This document shows positions 33,596 through 42,049 of a stretch of 64,000 nucleotides of DNA, one piece after another. The stretch comes from Stutzerimonas urumqiensis. Lineage in GTDB: Bacteria > Pseudomonadota > Gammaproteobacteria > Pseudomonadales > Pseudomonadaceae. The stretch lies in contig NZ_RBZQ01000001.1 in NCBI RefSeq assembly GCF_003640395.1, positions 124,001 through 188,000 on the forward strand. Reading direction: 5' to 3'. The first letter of the stretch is position 1, and each line of letters starts with the position of its first letter. The position numbers and the translations under genes are program-made. Below the pieces are notes generated by a model, which searched no databases, was not told the origin of the DNA, and worked only from the letters and a program-made list of their open reading frames with translations.

Positions 33596-33795
33596 CGCGC
33601 GTTTCCTTTCGCCAGCCGACGAATCCACGCCTGCAGTTCCTCAATGAGGATCAGGCGGCGCTTGCCAGACTTGAAGGAATGCAGGTCGCCGCGGGCGATC
33701 GCTTCGTAAATGGCGGAACGGGTGTGCCCAGTCATCCGGCCGGCCTCATCAGGGCCAACGGCGAGCGGGGCGAGAGTTGCTGCTGCTTGGGTCAT
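33592..33795 (-). CDS. AlpA/excisionase-type HTH protein
   Basis: This 67-aa protein uses the ATG at 33795 (MTQAAATLAPLAVGPDEAGR), since the upstream GTG is part of the GGAG site. The MerR-like helix-turn-helix LAVGPDEAGRMTGHTRSAIY, then EAIARGDLHSFKSGKRRLIL, is typical of AlpA and excisionase proteins, which control integrase expression and excision in satellites and islands. It heads the leftward operon and is divergent from the 190-aa gene. Confidence 0.75.
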   Translation of the reverse strand: MTQAAATLAPLAVGPDEAGRMTGHTRSAIYEAIARGDLHSFKSGKRRLILIEELQAWIRRLAKGNAR

Positions 33796-33865
33796 GCGCG
33801 TCTTCTCCACCTGACCGGTTGGGTTTGGTTGTCAGGTGTAGGCACGATAAATGTAAGTAACATAA

Positions 33866-33889
33866 GAAGCAAGCGTTTCTTGATGCTTC
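33866..33889. promoter_or_regulatory. Inverted repeat in the divergent control region
   Basis: GAAGCA (33866-33871) and TGCTTC (33884-33889) flank a 12-nt centre in the 135-bp gap between the excisionase-like gene and the 190-aa gene. It is a possible operator for either protein. Confidence 0.35.
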
Positions 33890-33930
33890 GGAACGCGTAC
33901 CTTACAGTGGGCTGCAGGTGAGGAGGCCAT

Positions 33931-34503
33931 ATGGCGAACCGATCGAAAAAAACAGTTCTATCTGCGCGGGTGTCTGCCTACGCCAAATCGTGTCTTGACG
34001 TCTTATCGGCCATCCAGCAGCAGAGCCAGCCCGAGCTAATCGAAGAGCTGCTCGACGAAGCCCTTTACGCTAAGCACATCTCTCCGCCGGCCTTTATCCA
34101 GCCGGGCAAGTTGAGAATGGGAGAGGGGGGGAACTTTGTCGTATTGCTTGGCGAGCTGATGCAAGCGCTTTGGACGGAAAGACAGGAGCTTTTTAAGCTA
34201 AGGCTGCACTTGGTCGAGCCTACCGCTCTCAGTGAGAGAGACCAGGTGATTACGGGTACGGTCTTCCAAAACTTGGACATGTTCGGTGGGCGGGACGAGC
34301 TGTTCGATAAGAAAGCTAGGGAGATGATTGTTGATAGCCCAGCGATACCGCGCGTTGACCTGGCCTTGGTTACTCTTTATTGGCCGCTATTGACTGACTA
34401 CGCACGGTTTCTTGCGAACAATTCGATAAAACTTAGCTTTCCTGATTTTGTCGATATGCTCCGCAAAAGCGGCGAGTTGGACGAAATATATGACGTGCTT
34501 TAA
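33931..34503 (+). CDS. Hypothetical protein with RHH-like N-terminus, 190 aa
   Basis: A GAGGAGG site lies before the ATG. The N-terminal 45 residues (KKTVLSARVSAYAKSCLDVL, then QPELIEELLDEALY) look like a ribbon-helix-helix domain; the rest is helical with no recognised family. It is the only gene of this end transcribed rightward, divergent from the excisionase-like operon, and meets the integrase gene stop to stop (34503/34504). It is AT-richer than its neighbours. It may be the element's repressor, but that is inference. Confidence 0.6.
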   Translation: MANRSKKTVLSARVSAYAKSCLDVLSAIQQQSQPELIEELLDEALYAKHISPPAFIQPGKLRMGEGGNFVVLLGELMQALWTERQELFKLRLHLVEPTALSERDQVITGTVFQNLDMFGGRDELFDKKAREMIVDSPAIPRVDLALVTLYWPLLTDYARFLANNSIKLSFPDFVDMLRKSGELDEIYDVL

Positions 34504-35715
34504 TCAGATCAGCTCGACCGCCGCCGCCTTGCTGTCAGGCGCCAGGTGGGCATAACGCAGCGTCATCTTGATGTCCGCGTGCCCCAGCAGATCCCGCACT
34601 GTGTTGAGCGGTACCCCGGCCATCACCAGCCGTGACGCGAAGTCGTGGCGCATGTCGTGCCAGCGGAACCCCTCGATGCCGGCCAGCTCGAGCAGATTGA
34701 GCCAGGCGGTTTTTATGTCATCCATCCGACCGCCGTCTTGGTTCGGGAAGACGTAGCTGGACTTCCCGCTTTGCTTCTTCCATTCGGTGAGCACCTGCAC
34801 CGCCTCGGCATTTAGCGGGATGTGTCGGGTCTCCTGAGTCTTGGCCGTGTCGCCAATGACGGTGATCGTCTTTCTATCTAAGCTGACGGCAGGCCAGGTA
34901 AGGTCGAGCAGTTCGCCGCGACGCATCCCGGTGTTGAGGGAAAGCAACACCATTGGCTTGAGGTGGTCGGCGAAGGCAACCGTTCGCAGGTCCGCCAGAG
35001 GCTCTTTACGCCTCGCTGTGCGCCACGCGTTCGCCCGGTCACGCTCGGCTCGAATTCGCTCCTCGCGGGATTCTAGGGCGCTCCTAAGCGCCTTGGCTTC
35101 GTCACTGGAGAGATAGCGGATGCGCCCCCGTGTGTCGACCTTCAGTTGCTTGACCTTCTCCAGCGGGTGGGCGCTGATGAACTCCCAGTCGAGCGCCCGA
35201 CTGAAAACACCACTGATCGAGCCCATCTTCCTGTTAGCGGTCGCCGGCTTGTTTCCGGCTTTAAGCCAGTCAGTACGGATGGCCTCCAGGTCGCGGCCGG
35301 TGATCTCCTCGATGCGCAGATCCATGATGGGCTCAAAGTTGTTTTCGAGGGTATGCAGGGTCTTCTCGTGGCCCTTGTGATGCGTCTTGAACCACGGCAT
35401 ATAGTGGTCCGAGATGAAGGCCCGTAGAGTAGGGGAGACGGCCCCCTTCCGGCCTTGCGTGACCGCCAGAGGGGTTCCGTGCTCGTGGGCTTCGGCGAGG
35501 TATTGGGCGGCTTCCTTACGGGCCTGCTCAAGCGTCAGCATTCCGACCCGGCCGAGCGTGACGGCCTTGTTTCGCGCCCAGGTGACCATGTACGAGGCGT
35601 GCCCGCTCGGCAGCACGCGAATCGAAAGACCGGGCTGGGCGGTGTCGTGGATGCGGTAGGTCTTTGCCTGGGGTGCGAGGGAGGCGAGTATTTTCGCCGT
35701 GATCTTGGTTTTCAT
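34504..35715 (-). CDS. int: Tyrosine recombinase (integrase)
   Basis: This 403-aa integrase catalyses integration and excision at tRNA-Arg(CCU). The ATG at 35715 (MKTKITAKILASLAPQAKTY) has AGGAGG upstream. An arm-binding N-terminal domain is followed by a core-binding domain (about residues 90-190) and the catalytic domain with Arg in LNTGMRRGELLDL, HDMRHDFASRL, and LLGHADIKMTLRYAHL with the nucleophilic Tyr. The gene lies 126 bp from the attR core and reads away from it. Nothing is missing. Confidence 0.93.
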   Translation of the reverse strand: MKTKITAKILASLAPQAKTYRIHDTAQPGLSIRVLPSGHASYMVTWARNKAVTLGRVGMLTLEQARKEAAQYLAEAHEHGTPLAVTQGRKGAVSPTLRAFISDHYMPWFKTHHKGHEKTLHTLENNFEPIMDLRIEEITGRDLEAIRTDWLKAGNKPATANRKMGSISGVFSRALDWEFISAHPLEKVKQLKVDTRGRIRYLSSDEAKALRSALESREERIRAERDRANAWRTARRKEPLADLRTVAFADHLKPMVLLSLNTGMRRGELLDLTWPAVSLDRKTITVIGDTAKTQETRHIPLNAEAVQVLTEWKKQSGKSSYVFPNQDGGRMDDIKTAWLNLLELAGIEGFRWHDMRHDFASRLVMAGVPLNTVRDLLGHADIKMTLRYAHLAPDSKAAAVELI

Positions 35716-35840
35716 CGCCTGTCCTCCTGACAGCGTGCTGACAGCAAAAACAACTATACGGACAGGTAAAACCAGACGCAACGAGACGCTAAGTGCTTGA
35801 TTTAACTGGTAAGTGCTTGAAGTAGAAGGGTCTAAATTGG

Positions 35841-35887
35841 CCCTCCTAAGGGGAAGGTTGCAGGTTCAATTCCTGCCTGGGACACCA
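35841..35887 (+). repeat. attR core, 47-bp direct repeat
   Basis: This is an exact copy of the last 47 nt of tRNA-Arg(CCU). It ends 12 bp before the stop codon of flgZ, so the insertion did not interrupt the flagellar cluster. Confidence 0.93.
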
Positions 35888-35899
35888 CCTCTTGCTCGC

Positions 35900-36652
35900 T
35901 CAGCGCGAGAAGCGTCCCTCATCGCCGCCCTGGTACCGTCGAGCTTCCCGTTGCAGTTGGAAGACGAACCGTTCGACCTGCCGTTGCAGCAGACCGTTCA
36001 TTCCATGAAAGCGAATCCCGCAATGGGTCAGATCGCTTCGCTCGTCATGGTGTGCATGCCGCAGCTCGATCTTCGTCTCGATTCTTCCGATGGGTAGCAT
36101 GGCGACGAAATCATAGACTTCGCCTGGTTGCAGGCCGTTTCGTTGGTCGCCCCCTAGCACCAGTTTGCAACCCGTTGCAGAGATGTCTGCCAGGCGGCCT
36201 TTGAGTTCGACGGCCAGGCGCTTGCCAGAGAGCGTTCCAGAGATTTCTCCACCACTCTTGAGTAGCGCTCGGTAGGCATTTCTGCGCTGATGGTAGGTCA
36301 GCTCCGCCGGCAACGCGGCCCGATAACAGGGCACGCCATCCAGCTCGGTCGCGCCGACCGGATCGTCTGTTTCCCAGCTGAGACGAACGCCTTCGTAGTA
36401 GGCCTCGATCGCGAACGGCTCGCCATTACTCAGGAAGCGTTCGCCGTCGTTGGGCACCAGTTCGTCCAGAAGCAGCGTGGCATTGTCGAGCTGCAGGAGG
36501 AAGGTCTGATAGCGCTGTGCGCGCTCATGGAAGCGAAGGGTGAGCGGAATGTGGTTATCCACGAGTGGCCGAAGATTGGCCAGGATTTCCAGAGCGGCCT
36601 TCAACTGCCTTGGTGGCTGGGGGCCGTCTGCTTCTTGGAAGGGATGCGACAC
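35900..36652 (-). CDS. flgZ: FlgZ/YcgR c-di-GMP flagellar brake protein
   Basis: This 250-aa protein has an N-terminal YcgR domain (about residues 18-115) and a C-terminal PilZ domain with the c-di-GMP-binding pattern YHQRRNAYR and DISATGCKL. When loaded with c-di-GMP it slows or stops the motor. In Pseudomonas flgZ follows flgM and flgN as here. Its 3' end is 12 bp from attR. Together with AmrZ and the EAL-GGDEF protein in this window it links second-messenger level to motility. Confidence 0.92.
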   Translation of the reverse strand: MSHPFQEADGPQPPRQLKAALEILANLRPLVDNHIPLTLRFHERAQRYQTFLLQLDNATLLLDELVPNDGERFLSNGEPFAIEAYYEGVRLSWETDDPVGATELDGVPCYRAALPAELTYHQRRNAYRALLKSGGEISGTLSGKRLAVELKGRLADISATGCKLVLGGDQRNGLQPGEVYDFVAMLPIGRIETKIELRHAHHDERSDLTHCGIRFHGMNGLLQRQVERFVFQLQREARRYQGGDEGRFSR

Positions 36653-36717
36653 GAAAACTCTCCGGCGATACGAGCATGCCAGGATACTGGCTAAATGCCT
36701 CTATTTCGATCCCGTGT

Positions 36718-37185
36718 CTACGCCTGGCTAAGCGGTTTGTTGCTGTAGCTGCGGGTGGTTCCACCCTTGCGGTCGTACAGGCTGGGTGTTTCCGGTGCGC
36801 CTTTGAGAAGGCCGATCATTTTTCCGACGACCGCCTGGTTGGCACCGATGAGGCGACCGTTACGCTGATTGGCTGTCCGGCATCGTTCCAGGAGCGCTTG
36901 CAGATCATCCGCTCTGGACAGCACCTCCTCGGCGTCGTCGCTTCCCTTCAGCAGCTGGACGAGACCCTCGCGGCTGGCAGGCAGGCGATTGCCCGTGAGC
37001 AGGCTGGTTCGCTCCTTGCCATGCTGTCCGAGCAGCGCGAGCAGCGGTTGCTTGCGCGCGAGCAAGTCCTCGAGTGCTTGAAGGTCTCGTTGTGCCAGCG
37101 CCTCGAACTCCTCGTCGGCAAGCGCGATGAGTTGCTGCGCGAGCTGTATGTCTTCGTCGAGTTGCTTGATCAGCGCCTGTTGCAT
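36718..37185 (-). CDS. flgN: FlgN chaperone for hook-associated proteins
   Basis: This 155-aa helical chaperone of FlgK and FlgL escorts them to the export gate. The ATG at 37185 (MQQALIKQLDEDIQLAQQLI) is used; the longer frame lies within the flgM end. The C-terminal NGRLIGANQAVVGKMIGLLKG with LYDRKG is typical of FlgN. It is co-transcribed with flgM from the sigma-28 promoter at 37576-37602. Confidence 0.9.
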   Translation of the reverse strand: MQQALIKQLDEDIQLAQQLIALADEEFEALAQRDLQALEDLLARKQPLLALLGQHGKERTSLLTGNRLPASREGLVQLLKGSDDAEEVLSRADDLQALLERCRTANQRNGRLIGANQAVVGKMIGLLKGAPETPSLYDRKGGTTRSYSNKPLSQA

Positions 37186-37207
37186 GGCGACCTTCTTGCC
37201 CGAAGGC

Positions 37208-37540
37208 TCAGCGTTGTGCTTCGAACGCCAGCAGTTTGGAGGCCAGGCGTTTGCTGTCGACTTGATAGCTGCCATCGGCGATGGCTTGCTTCAGCTTGGC
37301 GACACGCTCCTGATCCACTTCCGGCATGCTGCGCATCTTTTCCGATACCTGTTGGAGTTGCTGCGCTTCGTCGCTGAGCTTGACGGGTTCGCCACCCGGT
37401 GTCGCTGCCGCGTTGAGCGCCTTGTCGGCCTCGTTGGTCGGCTGGCTGGCGGTCGTACGCTCGGCTGACTGGACACTCGTCGCCCGTCCGCCGGTCGTTG
37501 CCGGAGCAGAACCGTTGGGTCGGTTGAAGTCGATGACCAT
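37208..37540 (-). CDS. flgM: FlgM anti-sigma-28 factor
   Basis: This 110-aa factor binds FliA until it is exported through the completed hook. It starts [13 protein letters not shown] with a disordered Ala/Thr/Gly-rich N-terminus (export signal), and the C-terminal helices that bind FliA ([20 protein letters not shown], then [20 protein letters not shown]) are clear. It is preceded by a sigma-28 promoter, giving the usual feedback loop. Confidence 0.94.
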   Translation of the reverse strand: MVIDFNRPNGSAPATTGGRATSVQSAERTTASQPTNEADKALNAAATPGGEPVKLSDEAQQLQQVSEKMRSMPEVDQERVAKLKQAIADGSYQVDSKRLASKLLAFEAQR

Positions 37541-37575
37541 GCTGAAAAACCTCGTGATTCCTTGTGCTTGCCATT

Positions 37576-37602
37576 TTTTCGGCAGGCCAGGAGGAAACTT
37601 TA
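37576..37602 (-). promoter_or_regulatory. Sigma-28 (FliA) promoter of flgMN
   Basis: On the minus strand TAAAGTTT, 11 bp, GCCGAAAA, close to the FliA consensus TAAAGTTT-N11-GCCGATAA. The flgM ATG follows about 35 nt downstream. Confidence 0.85.
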
Positions 37603-37661
37603 GCGTTTTCTGACGCAGTTGCTGGCGGCGTCAGTCGAGGTGCATTTTGCCAGCCTCGGTC

Positions 37662-38414
37662 TCACATGGCGACTTCAACCTGGCCAGGGCCCGCCACCCT
37701 GGCTTTGACCACGCGTCCCGAGCTGAGGTTGCGTACACGAATCTGTTGACCGGGCGCCCCGCTTCCAAGCGCTTCGCCTGGCATCTTGACGCTGATGGCC
37801 CCGGCCTGGGCCGTGATGACGACTTGCTCGCCCTTGTTTATGGCATCGGCAAGTTCGAGATGCGCGGGTGTCAGCACCTGATGGGGGAGGGTGGCGCGGG
37901 TCACCTTCTTGCCTTCTATATGGGCAATGTCGGTGAGGTAGCCTTGCGTCAGCAGGCCGACGTCATGCTCGACGAGCGCCACGTCCGCCGCCGATAGCGC
38001 AACCCCGCGCTTGAGCGGCCGGCTGGCGACGATGACGTCGCGGTACAGCCGCACCTGGCCGGGCACGAAAACGGTCCAGAGGCTTTGGCCGTTGCAACTG
38101 ACCCGCACGGTGACCCGACCGACGGGTTGCGCCGGGCTCTCCAGTTCCGCCTGCAAGGGGACGTCACAGTCCGCCAGGCGCAGCCGGGGGTCCAGTCGGT
38201 TGACCGACACCTCATGGCGTGCCGGGATTTCCGATCGCTGCAGATAATCGCTCGTCGCCTGCTCAAGAAACCCCTGGGTCACGTCGATAAGCTCCTGAGG
38301 CAACGTGGCGGCCACCAAGGGCGGGCCATAACCCGACAGCAGAAGCGCAGGCAGCAGAGCCCGCGTGCTCAGGGCACGGACGATGTGACGGAAAACGGTC
38401 GCATATCTAGTCAT
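37662..38414 (-). CDS. flgA: FlgA P-ring assembly chaperone
   Basis: This 250-aa periplasmic chaperone helps FlgI form the P ring. A basic N-terminus and hydrophobic stretch (ALLPALLLSGYGPPLVAA) form a signal peptide; the SAF domain includes DVIVASRPLKRGVALSAADVA, and the C-terminal VRNLSSGRVVKARVAGPGQV is typical. The sigma-54 site at 38426-38441 would start transcription only 1-3 nt before this ATG, so the message may be nearly leaderless. Confidence 0.9.
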   Translation of the reverse strand: MTRYATVFRHIVRALSTRALLPALLLSGYGPPLVAATLPQELIDVTQGFLEQATSDYLQRSEIPARHEVSVNRLDPRLRLADCDVPLQAELESPAQPVGRVTVRVSCNGQSLWTVFVPGQVRLYRDVIVASRPLKRGVALSAADVALVEHDVGLLTQGYLTDIAHIEGKKVTRATLPHQVLTPAHLELADAINKGEQVVITAQAGAISVKMPGEALGSGAPGQQIRVRNLSSGRVVKARVAGPGQVEVAM

Positions 38415-38425
38415 GGGACTTTCAA

Positions 38426-38441
38426 AGCAAGGGGCGTGCCG
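38426..38441 (-). promoter_or_regulatory. Sigma-54 promoter candidate of flgA
   Basis: On the minus strand CGGCACGCCCCTTGCT: GG and GC elements are separated by exactly 10 bp. It is very near the flgA start codon, which either means a very short leader or a different true start. Confidence 0.55.
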
Positions 38442-38494
38442 CCTGCTAGGCTCTGGGTGTGGCGCGCGTCGATGGCAAAACGTGAGGTACTGGC

Positions 38495-39427
38495 ATGGCC
38501 GGTGTATTGGATTCGGTAAATCAGCGAACGCAACTGGTCGGGCAGAACCGCCTCGAGTTGCTGTTGTTCAGGCTCAACGGCAACCAGCTGTATGGCATCA
38601 ACGTATTCAAGGTCAAGGAGGTGCTGCAGTGCCCTCGGCTGACCATCATGCCCAAGTCCAATCCGGTGGTGCGCGGCGTTGCCAACATCCGTGGCGGCAC
38701 CTTGCCAATCCTCGATCTGGCGATGGCGACCGGTAAGTCCGGCATTCACGACCTGCAGAACAGCTTCGTGATCATCACCGAGTACAACACCAAGGTGATC
38801 GGCTTTCTCGTTCGCTCGGTCGAGCGGATCGTCAACATGAACTGGGAAGAAATCCTGCCGCCGCCCAAAGGCACCGGGCGTGACCATTACCTGACGGCCG
38901 TTACGCACCTCGACAATCAGCTCGTCGAAATCATCGATGTGGAGAAGGTCCTGGCCGAGGTGTCGCCGGTCTCCGAGAAGATTTCCGATGGCATCGTCAA
39001 AGAAGAGATCAAGAGCAAGGCGGTCGCCAGTCGCGTTCTGATCGTCGATGACTCGTCGGTTGCACGAAAGCAGGTTTCTCGCTGTCTGCAGAACATCGGG
39101 GTCGAGGTGGTCGCGCTGGAAGATGGTCGTCAGGCCCTCGACTACCTCAAGCGCCTGGCCGACGAAGGCAAGCGGCCTGCGCAGGAGCTTTTGATGATGA
39201 TTTCCGACATCGAAATGCCGGAAATGGACGGTTACACGCTGACCGCCGAGGTCCGCCAGGATTCACGCATGCAGGACATGCATATCCTCCTGCATACTTC
39301 GCTTTCCGGCGTATTCAACCAGGCGATGGTAAAGCGGGTTGGCGCAAACGATTTCCTGGCTAAGTTTCAGCCGGATGACCTTGCCTCGCGCGTTGTCGAA
39401 CGGATCGGCTCCGCGGGTACTAAATGA
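38495..39427 (+). CDS. cheV: CheV chemotaxis coupling protein
   Basis: This 310-aa hybrid has an N-terminal CheW domain (about residues 15-160, INVFKVKEVLQCPRLTIMPK) and a C-terminal response receiver (SRVLIVDDSSVARKQVSRCL, acidic pocket DD, phosphorylation Asp in MMISDIEMPEMDG, Lys in FLAKF). It couples receptors to CheA with its own phospho-adaptation. It is followed after 35 bp by cheR, the normal order upstream of flgB in Pseudomonas. Confidence 0.95.
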   Translation: MAGVLDSVNQRTQLVGQNRLELLLFRLNGNQLYGINVFKVKEVLQCPRLTIMPKSNPVVRGVANIRGGTLPILDLAMATGKSGIHDLQNSFVIITEYNTKVIGFLVRSVERIVNMNWEEILPPPKGTGRDHYLTAVTHLDNQLVEIIDVEKVLAEVSPVSEKISDGIVKEEIKSKAVASRVLIVDDSSVARKQVSRCLQNIGVEVVALEDGRQALDYLKRLADEGKRPAQELLMMISDIEMPEMDGYTLTAEVRQDSRMQDMHILLHTSLSGVFNQAMVKRVGANDFLAKFQPDDLASRVVERIGSAGTK

Positions 39428-39462
39428 TGCCTGCATGCAGGCAAGCGGACGGGGCGTAATCA

Positions 39463-40287
39463 GTGTCGGCAAACCTTGAGTTCGAGCAGTTCCGGACCTT
39501 CCTGGAAAAGTCCTGCGGCATCCTGTTGGGCAGCAACAAGCAGTACCTCGTTTCGAGCCGCCTCAACAAGCTGATGGAGCAGAACGGCATCAAGTCGCTG
39601 GGCGAACTGGTGAACCGTATCCAGACCCTGCCGCGCAGCGGCCTGCGCGAGCAGGTGGTCGACGCCATGACGACCAACGAGACCCTGTGGTTTCGCGACT
39701 CCTACCCCTTCGAGGTGCTCAAGCAGCGGGTGCTGCCGGAGCTGATCAAGTCGTCCGGTGGCCAGCGGTTGCGGATCTGGTCCGCAGCCTGTTCCTCAGG
39801 GCAGGAGCCGTTCTCGTTGTCGATGACCATCGACGAGTTCGAGCGCAGCAATCCCGGGCAGCTCAAGGGTGGGGCACAGATCGTGGCGACCGACCTCTCC
39901 GGCTCGATGCTGACGGCGTGCAAGAACGCCGAGTACGACAGCCTGGCCATAGGTCGTGGGCTGTCGCCCGATCGGTTGCAGCGGTATTTCGAGCCGCGCG
40001 GCACCGGGCGCTGGGGCGTCAAGGCGCCGATCAAGAGCCGCGTCGAGTTCCGCGCGCTCAACCTGCTGGACAGCTACGCGGCGCTCGGCAAGTTCGATGT
40101 GGTGTTCTGCCGCAACGTGCTCATCTACTTCTCTGCCGAGATGAAGAAGGACATCCTCAAGCGCATCCACGCCACCCTCAAGCCGGGCGGCTACCTCTTC
40201 CTCGGTGCGTCCGAGGCGCTCAATGGGTTGCCGGAGCTGTATCAGATGGTCCAGTGCAGCCCTGGCATCATCTACAAGGTGAAGTAG
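39463..40287 (+). CDS. cheR: CheR chemoreceptor methyltransferase
   Basis: This 274-aa SAM-dependent glutamate methyltransferase of chemoreceptors begins at GTG (39463, MSANLEFEQFRTFLEKSCGI). The SAM-binding region RIWSAACSSGQEPFSLSMTI, the ATDLSGSMLTACK stretch, FDVVFCRNVLIYFS and the C-terminal PGGYLFLGASEAL are canonical. It is co-oriented with cheV; flgB follows with its own sigma-54 promoter. Confidence 0.95.
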   Translation: MSANLEFEQFRTFLEKSCGILLGSNKQYLVSSRLNKLMEQNGIKSLGELVNRIQTLPRSGLREQVVDAMTTNETLWFRDSYPFEVLKQRVLPELIKSSGGQRLRIWSAACSSGQEPFSLSMTIDEFERSNPGQLKGGAQIVATDLSGSMLTACKNAEYDSLAIGRGLSPDRLQRYFEPRGTGRWGVKAPIKSRVEFRALNLLDSYAALGKFDVVFCRNVLIYFSAEMKKDILKRIHATLKPGGYLFLGASEALNGLPELYQMVQCSPGIIYKVK

Positions 40288-40419
40288 CGACTGCCGACGG
40301 CAGAAAACCGTCACCGGCGCGGCAAACGGATCGGCAAACCCGGTAAAGCGTTGCCGCCTCTGACGCCACATCGGGCGCTCAGGTGATCGAATCCCTTCCA
40401 AAACAGATGGTTAGCGAAA

Positions 40420-40435
40420 TGGCACGGGCTTTGCT
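40420..40435 (+). promoter_or_regulatory. Sigma-54 promoter of flgBCDE
   Basis: TGGCACGGGCTTTGCT matches TGGCAC-N5-TTGCW, with GG and GC spaced by 10 bp. The expected start lies about 25 nt before the flgB ATG. In Pseudomonas such class III promoters depend on FleQ/FleR. Confidence 0.88.
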
Positions 40436-40470
40436 GTAACTCGGCAAAGCGATTCGCAGAGGCCTGCGCC

Positions 40471-40875
40471 ATGACCATCAACTTCGATAAAGCCCTTGGC
40501 ATCCATGAAAAGGCGCTGGGATTCCGTTCCCAGCGCGCCGAGGTGCTGGCCAACAACATCGCCAACGCCGATACGCCCAACTACAAGGCCCGCGATCTGG
40601 AGTTCTCGACCGTGCTGGCCGAGCAGGCCAAGGCGCAGGAGGGCGGCTTCGCGATCGCGCGAACGAACGGCAAGCACATCCCCGTCGAAGGGCTCGAACT
40701 GGCCGATCCCGGCCTGCGCTTCCGCACGCCTGCACATCCCTCGCTGGACCAGAACACCGTCGACGTGCAGGTGGAACAGGCCGAATACGCGAAGAACGCG
40801 ATCGACTTCCAGGCGAGCTTCACCCTGCTCAACAGCAAATTCAAAGGGCTGATGAATGCCCTGCGCGGCGAATAA
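40471..40875 (+). CDS. flgB: FlgB proximal rod protein
   Basis: This 134-aa rod subunit begins MTINFDKALGIHEKALGFRS, and the ANNIANADTPNYKARDLEFS motif of the rod/hook family is clear. The C-terminal NAIDFQASFTLLNSKFKGLM helix completes it. It is the first gene of the flgBCDE operon, 25 nt after the expected sigma-54 start; flgC follows 13 nt later. Confidence 0.96.
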   Translation: MTINFDKALGIHEKALGFRSQRAEVLANNIANADTPNYKARDLEFSTVLAEQAKAQEGGFAIARTNGKHIPVEGLELADPGLRFRTPAHPSLDQNTVDVQVEQAEYAKNAIDFQASFTLLNSKFKGLMNALRGE

Positions 40876-40888
40876 AGGAGCCTAAGAC

Positions 40889-41332
40889 ATGTCCCTCACC
40901 GGCGTATTCAACATCGCAGGTTCCGGCATGAGCGCCCAGAGCACTCGCCTGAACACCATTTCCAGCAACATCGCCAACGCCGAGACGGTGTCGTCGAGCG
41001 TCGACGAAACCTACCGCGCGCGCCATCCGGTATTCGCCACCGTGCTGCAGCAGGCATCGGGCGCGCCGAGCCAGTCGCTGTTCGCCGAGCAGGACCAGGC
41101 CGGCGCCGGTGTGCAGGTGCTCGGTATCGTCGAAGACAACGCCGAACTCATGCCGCGGTACGAGCCCAACCACCCGGCGGCGGACGAGAACGGCTACGTC
41201 TATTACCCCAACGTCAACGTGGTGGAAGAAATGGCCGACATGATTTCCGCCAGCCGCTCGTTCCAGACCAACGCCGAGTTGATGAACACGGCCAAGACCA
41301 TGCTGCAGAAGGTGCTGACCCTCGGTCAGTAA
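40889..41332 (+). CDS. flgC: FlgC proximal rod protein
   Basis: This 147-aa protein starts MSLTGVFNIAGSGMSAQSTR, with the NTISSNIANAETVSSSVDET rod signature and the C-terminal ADMISASRSFQTNAELMNTA motif. It is 13 nt after flgB and 12 nt before flgD. Its features are ordinary and its length normal. Confidence 0.96.
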   Translation: MSLTGVFNIAGSGMSAQSTRLNTISSNIANAETVSSSVDETYRARHPVFATVLQQASGAPSQSLFAEQDQAGAGVQVLGIVEDNAELMPRYEPNHPAADENGYVYYPNVNVVEEMADMISASRSFQTNAELMNTAKTMLQKVLTLGQ

Positions 41333-41344
41333 AAGGATGCCTGA

Positions 41345-42025
41345 ATGAGCACGACGATCGATTCGAGCGCGGTACTGGACCAGTACGCGATCAAGAACAA
41401 CACCTCCGCCACCAGCGGCAAGAGCGAGCTCGGCAAGGACGAGTTCCTCAAGCTGCTGGTCGCGCAGCTGAATAACCAGGATCCGCTCTCCCCGCAGGAG
41501 AACGGCGAGTTCATCGCCCAGATGGCGCAGTTCAGTACCGTCGAAGGCATCGGCAACCTCAACACCAGCATGGAAGAGATACTGTCGAGCAGCCAGTCGA
41601 CCCAGGCATTGCAGGCGTCCTCGCTGGTGGGTCGCAAGGTCATCGCCACCACCGACAAGTCCGTCGTGGATACCACCCAAACGATGAAGGGCAGCGTCAA
41701 CCTGACGTCGTCCACCTCCAACCTGGCGGTGAATGTCTACAACGCCTCGGGCGAGAAGGTCGGGCGCGTCGAGCTCGGCCAGCAGAGCGCCGGCCAGGTG
41801 AGCTTCATGTGGGACGGCAAGGATGCGAGCGGCAATGTCCTGCCGCCCGGCACCTACAAGTTCGAGGCACAGGCGAGCGTCGACGGCACCAATATCGCCA
41901 TGAGCACCAACCTGCCGGCCAACGTGGACAGCGTCACCCTCGGCCAGAACGGCGGAGAAATGACGCTGAATCTCGCGGGTATCGGCGCCATGCCGCTGTC
42001 CAGCGTCAAAGTCATCGGTCAATAA
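41345..42025 (+). CDS. flgD: FlgD hook-cap protein
   Basis: This 226-aa hook-capping scaffold has LGKDEFLKLLVAQLNNQDPL and AQMAQFSTVEGIGNLNTSME, characteristic of FlgD, and a C-terminal Ig-like domain (SFMWDGKDASGNVLPPGTYK). It lies 24 nt before flgE in the same operon. It directs polymerisation of FlgE and is absent from the mature hook. Confidence 0.96.
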   Translation: MSTTIDSSAVLDQYAIKNNTSATSGKSELGKDEFLKLLVAQLNNQDPLSPQENGEFIAQMAQFSTVEGIGNLNTSMEEILSSSQSTQALQASSLVGRKVIATTDKSVVDTTQTMKGSVNLTSSTSNLAVNVYNASGEKVGRVELGQQSAGQVSFMWDGKDASGNVLPPGTYKFEAQASVDGTNIAMSTNLPANVDSVTLGQNGGEMTLNLAGIGAMPLSSVKVIGQ

Positions 42026-42049
42026 CCTGATCACCTAGAGGATCGAGCA

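Larger units (their letters stand above)
17005..35887. mobile_element. Integrated phage- or satellite-like element in tRNA-Arg(CCU)
   Basis: The element spans about 18.8 kb, from the 3' part of tRNA-Arg to a 47-bp copy of it beside flgZ. It encodes a tyrosine recombinase next to the right end, an AlpA-like HTH protein, small winged-helix proteins, a tape-measure protein, an S49 protease, SOS-controlled umuDC and SRAP genes, an RsmN-like protein and several exported or lipidated proteins. I recognise no terminase, portal, major capsid or lysis gene. It could be a phage satellite, a defective prophage or an integrative replicon; most of its genes look intact. Confidence 0.9.
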
